From Pseudomonas asgharzadehiana (GTDB taxonomy: Bacteria; Pseudomonadota; Gammaproteobacteria; Pseudomonadales; Pseudomonadaceae), in NCBI RefSeq assembly GCF_019139815.1, contig NZ_CP077079.1:62001-126000 (forward strand): a stretch of 64,000 nucleotides of DNA. The letters are read 5' to 3'. The position numbers and the translations under genes were made by a program. Under the pieces are notes generated by a model, which saw nothing but the letters and a program-made list of their open reading frames with translations, had not been told where the DNA came from and did no database searches. This document shows positions 9,873 to 18,471 of this stretch, piece after piece (positions within the stretch are counted from its first letter, which is position 1; each line of letters begins with the position of its first letter).

Positions 9873-11816
9873 ATGCTATTCAACCAAGCCTCACGCCTGG
9901 CCAAGATCAACAGCCCCCTCGGGCCGGATGTGCTGCTGCTCAATGAAATGGGCGGCGGCGAAGAGCTGGGGCGGCTGTTCAACTATGAGCTGCAGCTGAC
10001 GTCCCTGAACGCCAACATCGACCTCAACCAGTTGCTGGGCAAGCCGATGAGCGTCGGCCTGCAACTGGCGGACGGCGGCGAACGGCACTTCCACGGTATC
10101 GTCGCGCGTTGCAGCCAGAACATCGACCAGGGCCAATTCGCCAGTTACCAGGTGACGCTGCGCCCGTGGTTCTGGCTGCTGAGCCGCACCTCGGACTGCC
10201 GGATTTTCCAGAACCTGAGCATCCCGCAGATCATCAAGCAGGTGTTCCGCGACCTGGGGTTTTCCGACTTCGAAGACGCCCTGAGCCGGCCTTACCGCGA
10301 GTGGGAATACTGCGTGCAGTACCGCGAGACCAGCTTCGATTTCGTCAGCCGGTTGATGGAACAGGAAGGCATCTACTACTACTTCCGCCATGAACAGGAC
10401 CGTCACGTGCTGGTACTGGCCGACGCCTATGGCGCCCACACCACGGTGCCGGGCTATGCGTCGATCCCGTATTACCCCAAGGACGAGCAACAGCGCGAAC
10501 GCGACCATATGCACAACTGGCACCTGGCGCAGGAGGTGCAGCCGGGTTCGCTGGAGCTTAACGACTACGACTTCCAGCGCCCCAGCGCGAGCATCGACGT
10601 GCGCTCGGCCATGCCGCGCCCGCACACCGCCGGCGACTACCCGCTGTACGACTACCCCGGCACCTACGTGCAAAGCGCCGACGGCGAACACTACGCACGC
10701 ACCCGTATCGAAGCCCTGCAAACCTTGCATGAGCAGATTGAGTTCGCCGGCAATGCCCGCGGCCTCGGCTCCGGTCATCTGTTCAGCCTCACCGGCTTCA
10801 GCCGCCAGGACCAGAACCGCGAATACCTGATCGTCGGCTGCCGCTACTACATCGTCCAGGAAAGCCTGGAAAGCGGCGGCGGTTCAGGCTCGGCGCAGTT
10901 TGAAAGCAGCCTGACCTGCATCCCCGCGCAACAAAGCTACCGCACCCTGCCCACCACCCATCGGCCGGTGGTCAAAGGCCCGCAGACCGCCCTGGTCGTT
11001 GGCCCCAAAGGCGAAGAAATCTGGACCGACCAGTACGGTCGCGTGAAGGTGCATTTTTACTGGGACCGTCACGACCAATCCAACGAAAACAGCTCGTGCT
11101 GGATTCGCGTGTCGCAATCCTGGGCCGGCAAGAACTGGGGCTCCATGCAGATCCCACGGATCGGCCAGGAAGTGATTGTCAGCTTCCTCGAAGGCGACCC
11201 CGACCGGCCGATCATCACAGGGCGGGTGTACAACGCCGAGCAGACGGTGCCTTACGATTTGCCCGAGAACGCGACCCAGAGCGGCATGAAAAGCCGTTCG
11301 AGCAAAGGCGGCACGCCGGCCAACTTCAATGAAATCCGCATGGAGGACAAGAAGGGCCTGGAGCAGTTGTACATCCATGCCGAGCGTAATCAGGACATTG
11401 TGGTGGAGGTGGATGAGAGCCACTCGGTGGGGCATGACCGGAATAAAAGCATTGGCCATGACGAGGTAGTGACGATTGGCAACGACCGCGTGCGTGCGGT
11501 CAAGCATGACGACATGCTTATGGTGGGGTTCAGCAAAACCGACGCCATCAGCAAGAGCTATCTAATTGAAGTGGGCGAAAACTTGCGCCTGGTTTGCGGC
11601 AAAAGCGTGCTGGAGCTCAACGCCAGCGGCCAGATCAATCTCACTGGTGTGCAGATCAATGTGTATTCCGAGGGCAGCTCCGAGATCAACACCGGCGGCA
11701 ATCTGCATTTGAACATTGGCGGCAAAGGCGGTACCACACCCATGGGCCAAGGGGTCAAGGGTGAAATCGACGCGGCCGTCAATTCCATGTTTCCCAAGCC
11801 GCCTTCCGGCCAATAA
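9873..11816 (+). CDS. vgrG: VgrG spike protein of the T6SS
   Basis: The 647-residue protein has a gp27-like N-terminal region. A gp5-type OB fold lies at about residues 380-480, containing DQYGRVKVHFYWDR, SQSWAGKNWGSMQIPRIGQE and FLEGDPDRPIITGRVYN. The C-terminal DUF2345-type beta-helix repeats include LVCGKSVLELNASGQINLTG. It ends soon after the needle, so it carries no fused effector. The trimer caps the Hcp tube and takes a PAAR tip, probably that of the RHS protein two genes downstream. The cassette vgrG-eag-rhs-immunity is contiguous on one strand. Confidence 0.97.
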   Translation: MLFNQASRLAKINSPLGPDVLLLNEMGGGEELGRLFNYELQLTSLNANIDLNQLLGKPMSVGLQLADGGERHFHGIVARCSQNIDQGQFASYQVTLRPWFWLLSRTSDCRIFQNLSIPQIIKQVFRDLGFSDFEDALSRPYREWEYCVQYRETSFDFVSRLMEQEGIYYYFRHEQDRHVLVLADAYGAHTTVPGYASIPYYPKDEQQRERDHMHNWHLAQEVQPGSLELNDYDFQRPSASIDVRSAMPRPHTAGDYPLYDYPGTYVQSADGEHYARTRIEALQTLHEQIEFAGNARGLGSGHLFSLTGFSRQDQNREYLIVGCRYYIVQESLESGGGSGSAQFESSLTCIPAQQSYRTLPTTHRPVVKGPQTALVVGPKGEEIWTDQYGRVKVHFYWDRHDQSNENSSCWIRVSQSWAGKNWGSMQIPRIGQEVIVSFLEGDPDRPIITGRVYNAEQTVPYDLPENATQSGMKSRSSKGGTPANFNEIRMEDKKGLEQLYIHAERNQDIVVEVDESHSVGHDRNKSIGHDEVVTIGNDRVRAVKHDDMLMVGFSKTDAISKSYLIEVGENLRLVCGKSVLELNASGQINLTGVQINVYSEGSSEINTGGNLHLNIGGKGGTTPMGQGVKGEIDAAVNSMFPKPPSGQ

Positions 11817-11830
11817 CGAGATTCCGTTTC

Positions 11831-12265
11831 ATGACCTATCAACTCAATGAACTGCAATTCACGCTGCCCAGCGATGACGTTCAAGATGCTTCCATCAATA
11901 TTCTGAAGTTCGCTGCTCTGGGTACGTCGTTGATCGTAAGCCGTAGCCTCCTAGATGAGGGTGAAACGCTGCAAAGCAACTTCGAAGAGCAACTGGCGAA
12001 GCTGGAGAAGCAGGTACAGGACTTGCGCTACCAACCGGCCAAGGCACTTCGTGTAGGCGCGGCGCAGGATATAGACGCCATCGAAGTGCATAACCAGTTC
12101 AGCAAGGGCACCGAGCGTATTCATCAATACCAGTTAGCGCTTGTGATACCCGGCACTCGGCAGATGCTTGCCCTGAGTTATGTCAAAGCCCAACCCCTGG
12201 GCGATGCTGAAAGTGCCCATTGGGCAACCATCAAAAGCACCCTGCAGTTGAATCCCAAGCCTTGA
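11831..12265 (+). CDS. Eag-type T6SS effector chaperone (DUF1795/DcrB fold)
   Basis: This 144-residue protein begins MTYQLNELQFTLPSDDVQD and has the compact DUF1795 pattern seen in Eag chaperones: strands, a central helix rich in Glu and Leu (EEQLAKLEKQVQDLRYQ), then a strand with LALSYVKA. In the known family, Eag proteins bind the N-terminal hydrophobic segments of prePAAR effectors, shield them in the cytoplasm and help load them on VgrG. Placement between vgrG and an rhs gene whose product has a prePAAR motif and hydrophobic segments is the diagnostic context. The function is inferred from fold class and neighbourhood. Confidence 0.88.
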   Translation: MTYQLNELQFTLPSDDVQDASINILKFAALGTSLIVSRSLLDEGETLQSNFEEQLAKLEKQVQDLRYQPAKALRVGAAQDIDAIEVHNQFSKGTERIHQYQLALVIPGTRQMLALSYVKAQPLGDAESAHWATIKSTLQLNPKP

Positions 12266-12277
12266 AGTCCCTCATCC

Positions 12278-15200
12278 ATGTCTGACGCTCTCTGGGCGGC
12301 ACGTCTCGGCGACGGCCTGCTGCACACCTCGGCGATGGCCGACATCTTGGGCGGCGTGCTGGAAATTGCGGCCAACATCGCTATTACGGCCGTCGCCACT
12401 GCTGCGATTGTGGCCGCCACCGGTATTACCGTCGTTACCGGCGGTCTGGGCTGCTTTGTGCTCGGCGCGGTGGTGGGCATCATCGTCGGTATAGGCATGA
12501 GCAAGACGGGGGCGGACAAGGGACTGACAAAGGTCTGTGACTGGATAGGCAATGCGTTATTCCCGCCGGTGGTGATGGCAACCATCGCCACCGGCTCCCA
12601 CAACACCTTTACCAACGGCATACCCTCTGCACGTGCCGCAGGCGCTATCGGCCCGGTCAGTTCGCAACCCGCCGAAGGTGGTAGTCCCGAAGAAGCCAGC
12701 TACCTTGACATGGCCAAGGGTTTCTTCTCGCAGATGTGGCGACCCACAGTGGCGGTTCCTGCACCAGGCGCAGTACCCAAACCACTGGATATTGTGATCT
12801 GCACCAAACATCCACCGATGCCGCCGCAGTTTATTGCCGAAGGCTCCAGCAAGGTCACTATCAACGGTCAGCCGGCCGCCCGCAGCGGTGACCGAAGCAC
12901 ATGCGACGCCTCGATTGTCGAGTCGGGGATGATCTCCAGCAACGTGCGTATTGGCGGAAGCCCCGTGGTGGTGCGCGAGATCCGCAGTGGCAAGACACCC
13001 GGTGTCGGGCTGGCGGTGACCGCACTGTTGATGCTGCGTGGTGGCGGCTCCAAGTTTTTCAGCAAGCTGCCGTGCATGGTCGTTGGCGGACTGGTGTCGT
13101 GGGGCACCAGCCAAGTGACCAATGCCATTACCTCTGCAGTAGCAGGCTCGCCCAACCCGGTACACAGCTCCACTGGCGCGAAAATTCTTGATGGGGAAGA
13201 CGATCTGGACTTCGCCCTGCCCGGCCTGCTCCCTATCGAGTGGCAGCGCTACTACAGCAGTCGGGACGAGCGTCGCGACGGTCTGTTCGGTGCCAGCTGG
13301 AGCGTGATCTACGAGGTCTGCGTCGAGATTGGCGTACACCCCGAAGGTGGGGAACGGCTGGTCTATACCGATGAGCAAGCGCGACAGATCGACATGGGCG
13401 TCATCCCGCTTGGCGGTGCCGTATTCAGCGCAGGAGAAGGCTTGAGCGTACGGCGCAATACCAATGGCCAACTACTGATTGAAAGCGTTGATGGGCTCTA
13501 TCGGCTATTCGAACCAACGCCGGGCACCGCCTCGCGCCTGCGCCTTAGCCAATTGGGGGATCGCAACGACAATCGAATCTTCCTCGACTATGACGTACAG
13601 GGTCGGCTGAGCCAGTTACGAGATACCTTCGACCATGTGCGTGTCGAACTTGTTTACAGCCAGAAATGGCCGGCGCGAGTGGAACAAGTCGAGCGGCTAT
13701 ACCCCGATCACAGCCGCGAAACCCTTGTCAGTTACGGCTACGATGCTCGCGGCGACCTCGCCGAAGTTCGCGATCCCGACGCACATGTGCAACGCCGCTT
13801 CACCTACGACAGCGGCCAGCGCATGGTCGAGCATCAGCTGCCCACCGGGCTGCGTTGTTACTACCAATGGGGCTGCGTGGACGGCAGCGAATGGCGCGTG
13901 GTGCGGCACTGGACCGACGAAGGTGACGAGTACCGGTTCGACTATGACCTGGCGGCCGGCGTGACGCGTATTACTGATGGCTTGCAGCGTCTCAGCACAC
14001 GCCGCTGGAACCCGCAGTACCAGATCACTGAGTACACCGACAACCTGGGAAAAACCTGGCAGTTTGAATGGAATGACGAGCGTCAGTTGCTCAGCGCCAC
14101 AGATCCACAAGGCGGCAAATGGCAGTTCGGCTACGACGAGTCCGGCAACCTGTGCAGCACTCAGGATCCGTTGGGGCGTATCGAATCGACATTGTGGCTG
14201 GAGCATTGGTCGCTGCCGCTGGTGGAGACCGATGCGGCAGGCCACGCGTGGCAATATCAGTACGACCAGCGGGGCAATTGCGTCAGTGAAATCGACCCGT
14301 TGGGGCATGTCACGCGGTATCGCTACGATACGTTTGGACAGGTGGTGGAAATCATCGATGCCACGGGTAAAAGCAAAACCCTGCGCTGGAATGAAACCGG
14401 GCAATTAATCCAGCATATCGATTGTTCAGGGTATCCCACAGCGTTCGAGTACGACCGCCAGGGCCATTTGCAGGTGGTCGTCGACGCCTTGGGTGAACGA
14501 CAGCGTTATCGACACGACAGCCAAGGCCGGCTGTTGCAGACCGAAATGCCGGACGGTCGCACCGAACAGTACCTGCGCGACACCAGCGGTCTGTTGATCG
14601 GCTATACCGATGCAGCGGGACACACCACCCGCTACCAATACGGGCGCCGCGGGCAAGTGCGCCAACGAATAGATGCACACGGCCGGCAGATTGAGTTCCG
14701 CTATGACGCTTACGGACACCTCCAAACCCTGACCAATGAAAATGGCGAGAGTTACCGCTTTACCTGGGACCCGTGCGACCGTCTGGTAGAGCAGCAAGAC
14801 CTCGACGGCAGCGCCCGACGTTATGCCTATGACCTTCTGGATAACGTAGCCGCCGTCGAGTACGTGCCCACCGGGCACACACCCGAACCTTCAATTGTGC
14901 ATCGACTCGAACGAGATGCAGTGGGCCGCTTGCTGTTGAAACAAACCGATGATGGTCGCACCGAATACGCCTACGACCCGTTGGACCAACTCACCGCTGT
15001 CACCTTCATCGGCAATGACGAAACCACCCAGGCACTGGCCTTCGCCTACGACGCGCGCGGCCAACTGCTCATCGAACAAAGCGCCACCGGCAGCCTGAAC
15101 TACCACTACGATGAGCTCGGCAACCTGATCCAGACGCAGTTGCCCGACGGCCGTTGGCTCAACCGCCTGTACTACGGCAGCGGCCACCTGCATCAGATCA

Positions 15201-16636
15201 ACCTCGACGGCCGCGTCATCTGCGACTTCGAACGCGACCGCCTGCACCGTGAAGTCCTGCGTACCCAGGGCCAGATCACCACGCGCAGCGAATATGACCG
15301 CAGCGGCCGCCTGCGCTCACGGATACGCCGCCCCAATGGCCAGCCCACGCAACTGCCGGCCGCCCAGCAAAAACACTTCGACTATGACCCGACCGATAAC
15401 CTGATCGGCCGCCTGGAGCGGGACCGCGATAACCGTCGGGATCAGCGCCAACTGCTGCACTACGACGCGACCGGGCGCATCATCGCCAGCCAGGACAACG
15501 CCCAGGGCCAGCAGGAAACTTTCACCTACGACGCCGCGGCCAACCTGCTGGACGGACCGCCAGCAGGTGCAGGGTTGGTCGTGCATAACAAGCTGTTGAC
15601 CTATCAGGACAAGCGCTACCGTTATGACGGTTTCGGTCGAATGATCGAAAAGCGCAGCGCTGTGCGTGGTGTGCAATATTTCGCCTACGATGCCGAGCAT
15701 CGCTTGATTGAAATCCGTAGCCAGAAGGATGGACGCGAAACGGTCGTGAAAATGACCTATGACCCGGTTGGGCGGCGCATCGCTAAAACCGAACATGACA
15801 ACAATGGCTACCCGTTGGGTGAAACCCGCTTTGATTGGGAAGGCCTGCGCCTGCTGCAGGAACACCGGCACAGCCAGACCAGCCTCTATATCTATGAAGA
15901 AGACGGCTATGCACCGCTGGCTCGAGTGGACGGCACGGGTGAGCATCAAAGCGTGCGCTACTACCACAACGATCTGAATGGGTTGCCTGAACAACTGACC
16001 GAAGCTGATGGGAAAACGGTGTGGCAGGCGCGGTATCAGGTGTGGGGGAATACATTTGATGAGGTGCGTGAAGCGTACTTTATCGAAGAGCAGAATTTGC
16101 GGTTCCAGGGGCAGTATCTGGATCGGGAGATTGGGCTGCACTACAACACGTTTCGGTTTTATGATCCGGATGTGGGGCGGTTTACGACCCGAGATCCGAT
16201 AGCGCTGACGGGCGGTCTGAACCTCTACCAGTACTCACCAAACCCTATTGGTTGGATTGACCCACTTGGTTGGGAAACCTGCCGACTGTCCAAGGCCGAC
16301 AAAGCGAAGATGGGACCTAAACCCAAGGCACACGAGATGACGAACCCGCATCGTCACCACATCGTGCGCGAAAAAGCACCCAAGAATTGGACGGACAGTA
16401 ATCGTCGCTATGTGGCACATGCCCAGGGAATTCTGAAAAAATTCGGTATTGGCTTGAATGACGATCCGCGCAACTTTGTATGGGCACCCAACGGTAGCGG
16501 AAACCATACAATCGCAGCATCGAAAAAGGTCTCTGAAGCCCTTGCTATAGCCCGCAAAGGCGGTAAGAGCGAGGTAATTAAGACATTACAATCCATGGGC
16601 AAAGAAATGAGAAAGGGAGTGTTCCTAGATGACTAG
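12278..16636 (+). CDS. prePAAR-PAAR-RHS T6SS effector with C-terminal HNH/AHH-like nuclease domain
   Basis: The 1452-residue protein reads as follows. The prePAAR motif AARLGDGLLHT is at residues 7-17. A first hydrophobic region lies at about 25-75, and the PAAR domain at about 167-235 (DIVICTKHPPMPPQFIAEGS). A second hydrophobic region is at about 243-290. Dozens of YD/RHS repeats fill about 320-1280 and form the cocoon. The conserved core end (GLHYNTFRFYDPDVGRF, then GWIDPLGW) ends with DPLG at 1328-1331, where related proteins self-cleave. The last 121 residues are the variable toxin, with HRHHIV (His1358, 1360, 1361) and a later NFVWAP...NHT (His1410), like AHH/HNH-ENDO VII nucleases. Two hydrophobic regions place it in the large class II prePAAR effectors. 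Nuclease activity is inferred. Confidence 0.9.
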   Translation: MSDALWAARLGDGLLHTSAMADILGGVLEIAANIAITAVATAAIVAATGITVVTGGLGCFVLGAVVGIIVGIGMSKTGADKGLTKVCDWIGNALFPPVVMATIATGSHNTFTNGIPSARAAGAIGPVSSQPAEGGSPEEASYLDMAKGFFSQMWRPTVAVPAPGAVPKPLDIVICTKHPPMPPQFIAEGSSKVTINGQPAARSGDRSTCDASIVESGMISSNVRIGGSPVVVREIRSGKTPGVGLAVTALLMLRGGGSKFFSKLPCMVVGGLVSWGTSQVTNAITSAVAGSPNPVHSSTGAKILDGEDDLDFALPGLLPIEWQRYYSSRDERRDGLFGASWSVIYEVCVEIGVHPEGGERLVYTDEQARQIDMGVIPLGGAVFSAGEGLSVRRNTNGQLLIESVDGLYRLFEPTPGTASRLRLSQLGDRNDNRIFLDYDVQGRLSQLRDTFDHVRVELVYSQKWPARVEQVERLYPDHSRETLVSYGYDARGDLAEVRDPDAHVQRRFTYDSGQRMVEHQLPTGLRCYYQWGCVDGSEWRVVRHWTDEGDEYRFDYDLAAGVTRITDGLQRLSTRRWNPQYQITEYTDNLGKTWQFEWNDERQLLSATDPQGGKWQFGYDESGNLCSTQDPLGRIESTLWLEHWSLPLVETDAAGHAWQYQYDQRGNCVSEIDPLGHVTRYRYDTFGQVVEIIDATGKSKTLRWNETGQLIQHIDCSGYPTAFEYDRQGHLQVVVDALGERQRYRHDSQGRLLQTEMPDGRTEQYLRDTSGLLIGYTDAAGHTTRYQYGRRGQVRQRIDAHGRQIEFRYDAYGHLQTLTNENGESYRFTWDPCDRLVEQQDLDGSARRYAYDLLDNVAAVEYVPTGHTPEPSIVHRLERDAVGRLLLKQTDDGRTEYAYDPLDQLTAVTFIGNDETTQALAFAYDARGQLLIEQSATGSLNYHYDELGNLIQTQLPDGRWLNRLYYGSGHLHQINLDGRVICDFERDRLHREVLRTQGQITTRSEYDRSGRLRSRIRRPNGQPTQLPAAQQKHFDYDPTDNLIGRLERDRDNRRDQRQLLHYDATGRIIASQDNAQGQQETFTYDAAANLLDGPPAGAGLVVHNKLLTYQDKRYRYDGFGRMIEKRSAVRGVQYFAYDAEHRLIEIRSQKDGRETVVKMTYDPVGRRIAKTEHDNNGYPLGETRFDWEGLRLLQEHRHSQTSLYIYEEDGYAPLARVDGTGEHQSVRYYHNDLNGLPEQLTEADGKTVWQARYQVWGNTFDEVREAYFIEEQNLRFQGQYLDREIGLHYNTFRFYDPDVGRFTTRDPIALTGGLNLYQYSPNPIGWIDPLGWETCRLSKADKAKMGPKPKAHEMTNPHRHHIVREKAPKNWTDSNRRYVAHAQGILKKFGIGLNDDPRNFVWAPNGSGNHTIAASKKVSEALAIARKGGKSEVIKTLQSMGKEMRKGVFLDD

Positions 16637-17771
16637 CCTAGAGAAAGCATATGGTGAGGACGCCCCCCTTATTCGAGAACTTTATGCCCATATCGAATCC
16701 GGGGATCTTGCCTTTATACGTACCGAGTTAACCAAGCGCCCGCAGCTTATTGAGCCTCCTCGTTTGAATCTAGTCAGTTACCCTGGCCTCCTTCATCACG
16801 CTGCAGAATATAACCAACTTGCCATATGCCAATTGCTAGTTGAGCTGGGTACCGATATCAATCAACCCACCGTAGGCTCAGGAAACACGACACCGCTAGC
16901 GGTGGCGGCCGAAAATGGGCACTTGGAAATCGTTCGATGGCTATTGGAGGCTGGTGCAGAAGTCGACGGCTCACCTCTCTCGGTGACATCACCCCTGATA
17001 ACAGCCGTCACGTTCGGACAGGCTGCGGCCGTTGATCTATTGCTGGATCACCATGCAGACGTCAATCAACTGCACGCCAAATTCAACCGAACCGCCTTGG
17101 ACCTAGCGCGATCTTGGGATTTCCCGAAGATCGCCGAACGTCTTGAAGCACAGGGAGCTGTTTCCGCGATTGAAAAAGACGCCGATGAAGAATCAATTCC
17201 CGGCGCGCCTATAGTCAACTTTGTCAGTGAAACCGCCGGCTGGGTGCTTCCTGAAAAGGTCACTCCCCAACTGCAAGGTGCGGGTGTGAAACTCAGAGTC
17301 AGTTGCATCGCCGACAAAAACGACTACAAGCTACTGTTCACCCTTGGGCTGTTTACGCAAAAGCCACGAACAGAACTTTTTATCTGCCTGCCTGGAAATT
17401 GGCGGATGCCCAGACAAGGCTTTCCTATCGATAGTCCCTGGATGTTTCCTCAAGGCCTACTTTCTGAGCTTTCAAAACGTACAATGGAAAAGGCTCCTTT
17501 ATCTGAGGGCCAAATCATATTGCGCTCAGAACCATGCTTAAGCTCGCTGGGCTGGCCAGCCGATATTGACGCGCTGGTTGTCGTGGATAAGATCTGGACT
17601 ACAAATGAAGAGGTCGGCCATCACGATGATTCGGTAAAACTCTTCGTTCTGGTGCCACTTAAATTGCCGAAGAAGGGACCACCACAAGGTACCGCCTTGG
17701 ACAGCCTTCTTGAGAAAAAACGTAAAGCCAGTTGGAAAAGCATTGCGCTAACCTCACCATTACAATTTTGA
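16629..17771 (+). CDS. Candidate immunity protein: ankyrin repeats plus SUFU-like domain
   Basis: The 380-residue protein overlaps the 3' end of the RHS toxin gene by 8 bp, the usual place for cognate immunity. Residues about 48-178 hold ankyrin-type repeats (LLHHAAEYNQLAICQLLVE, TPLAVAAENGHLEIVRWLLE, TALDLARSWDFPKIAERLE). Residues about 215-360 resemble a suppressor-of-fused (SUFU) domain: LFTLGLFTQKPRTELFICLP, then a W-P-rich segment and FVLVPLKLPKK. SUFU and ankyrin proteins are both known as immunity families in polymorphic toxin systems; a fusion of the two is less usual. Base composition is more AT-rich than the T6SS structural genes, consistent with a recently swapped module. Specific binding to the upstream toxin is inference. 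Confidence 0.8.
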   Translation: MTSLEKAYGEDAPLIRELYAHIESGDLAFIRTELTKRPQLIEPPRLNLVSYPGLLHHAAEYNQLAICQLLVELGTDINQPTVGSGNTTPLAVAAENGHLEIVRWLLEAGAEVDGSPLSVTSPLITAVTFGQAAAVDLLLDHHADVNQLHAKFNRTALDLARSWDFPKIAERLEAQGAVSAIEKDADEESIPGAPIVNFVSETAGWVLPEKVTPQLQGAGVKLRVSCIADKNDYKLLFTLGLFTQKPRTELFICLPGNWRMPRQGFPIDSPWMFPQGLLSELSKRTMEKAPLSEGQIILRSEPCLSSLGWPADIDALVVVDKIWTTNEEVGHHDDSVKLFVLVPLKLPKKGPPQGTALDSLLEKKRKASWKSIALTSPLQF

Positions 17772-17839
17772 TAAGGGAAAACAGCGTCGGAAAATGGGGC
17801 AATTTATTTAGCTTTCTAAATTGATTCGCCCCCTCACCC

Positions 17840-17905
17840 ACGTACCTGTTGGACGATCCGTGGGGTGGCGAGAAAGACCAGGCACTCGTCGAAGGCATTC
17901 GCTAA
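17840..17905 (+). pseudogene. Possible 3' remnant of a lost cassette gene
   Basis: A short open stretch ending at TAA reads TYLLDDPWGGEKDQALVEGI plus a final Arg and looks like a natural protein C-terminus. It is closed upstream by a TGA at 17822, has no start codon, and sits just after the immunity gene. It could be the tail of a displaced effector/immunity gene. This is weak, pattern-based evidence from about two dozen codons. Confidence 0.25.
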
Positions 17906-17924
17906 AGCACTCATCAGCGCTCAC

Positions 17925-17962
17925 AAAAAATGGGCACCCAACCAACCCAATCGGCGTGCCCA
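17925..17962 (-). terminator. Intrinsic terminator of hupA
   Basis: On the minus strand the stem TGGGCAC / GTGCCCA is followed by TTTTTT. It lies about 45 bp beyond the HU stop codon and faces the incoming T6SS cassette. Confidence 0.85.
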
Positions 17963-18004
17963 TCTTCTTTACCGCCCCGCCTCCCTTCGAGACGGTACTG
18001 CGCG

Positions 18005-18280
18005 TTACGCGTTAACGGTATCTTTCAGCGATTTACCCGGCTTGAACGCAACCGTATTGCTCGCCTTGATTTTCACTGGCTCACCGGTTTGCGGGTTTTT
18101 GCCAGTGCGGGCGCCGCGGTGGCGTTGCAGGAAGGTGCCGAAACCTACCAGGGTGACGCTGTCCTTGCGGTGCAGGGCGCCGGTGATTTCTTCAAGAACG
18201 GCGTTGAGGACGCGGTTGGCCTGCTCTTTGGTGAGATCCGCTTTTTCAGCGATGGCGGCTGCGAGTTCTGGTTTACGCAT
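18005..18280 (-). CDS. hupA: HU-family DNA-binding protein
   Basis: The 91-residue protein has the full HU/IHF pattern: MRKPELAAAIAEKADLTKEQ, the VTLVGFGTF turn, and the DNA-clasping arm RTGKNPQTGEPVKIKASNTV. HU compacts and bends DNA without strong sequence preference. It matches the Pseudomonas HU paralogue that lies next to the rubredoxin genes (the PA5348 position). The 190 bp upstream hold a GCGGCGC/GCGCCGC hairpin at 18338-18356, possibly in the 5' leader. Confidence 0.95.
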   Translation of the reverse strand: MRKPELAAAIAEKADLTKEQANRVLNAVLEEITGALHRKDSVTLVGFGTFLQRHRGARTGKNPQTGEPVKIKASNTVAFKPGKSLKDTVNA

Positions 18281-18471
18281 ATGTGAAGCCTCTTTGACGG
18301 TTTTTTGTTGTTATGTCCGTGCCACTCTCTGACGGAGCGGCGCCCAAAGCGCCGCAGGCTCTACTCTGCGGCAGACGGGAATGAGGATGGCATGCCGCCG
18401 GACGCCGCGCCAGTCTCGCGGCGACCTTTCTGAGGTGAAAAACATGCTTATTCCGACAGAACGACCGGTAT

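Noticed and set aside
1..17771. A complete T6SS locus
   Set aside because: tssJ, tssK, tssL, tssM and fha-type genes are not in the window; only the tssA-to-vgrG part can be claimed.
17865..18332. 155-codon plus-strand frame across hupA
   Set aside because: Runs through the hupA terminator and over the hupA coding strand; no family pattern.
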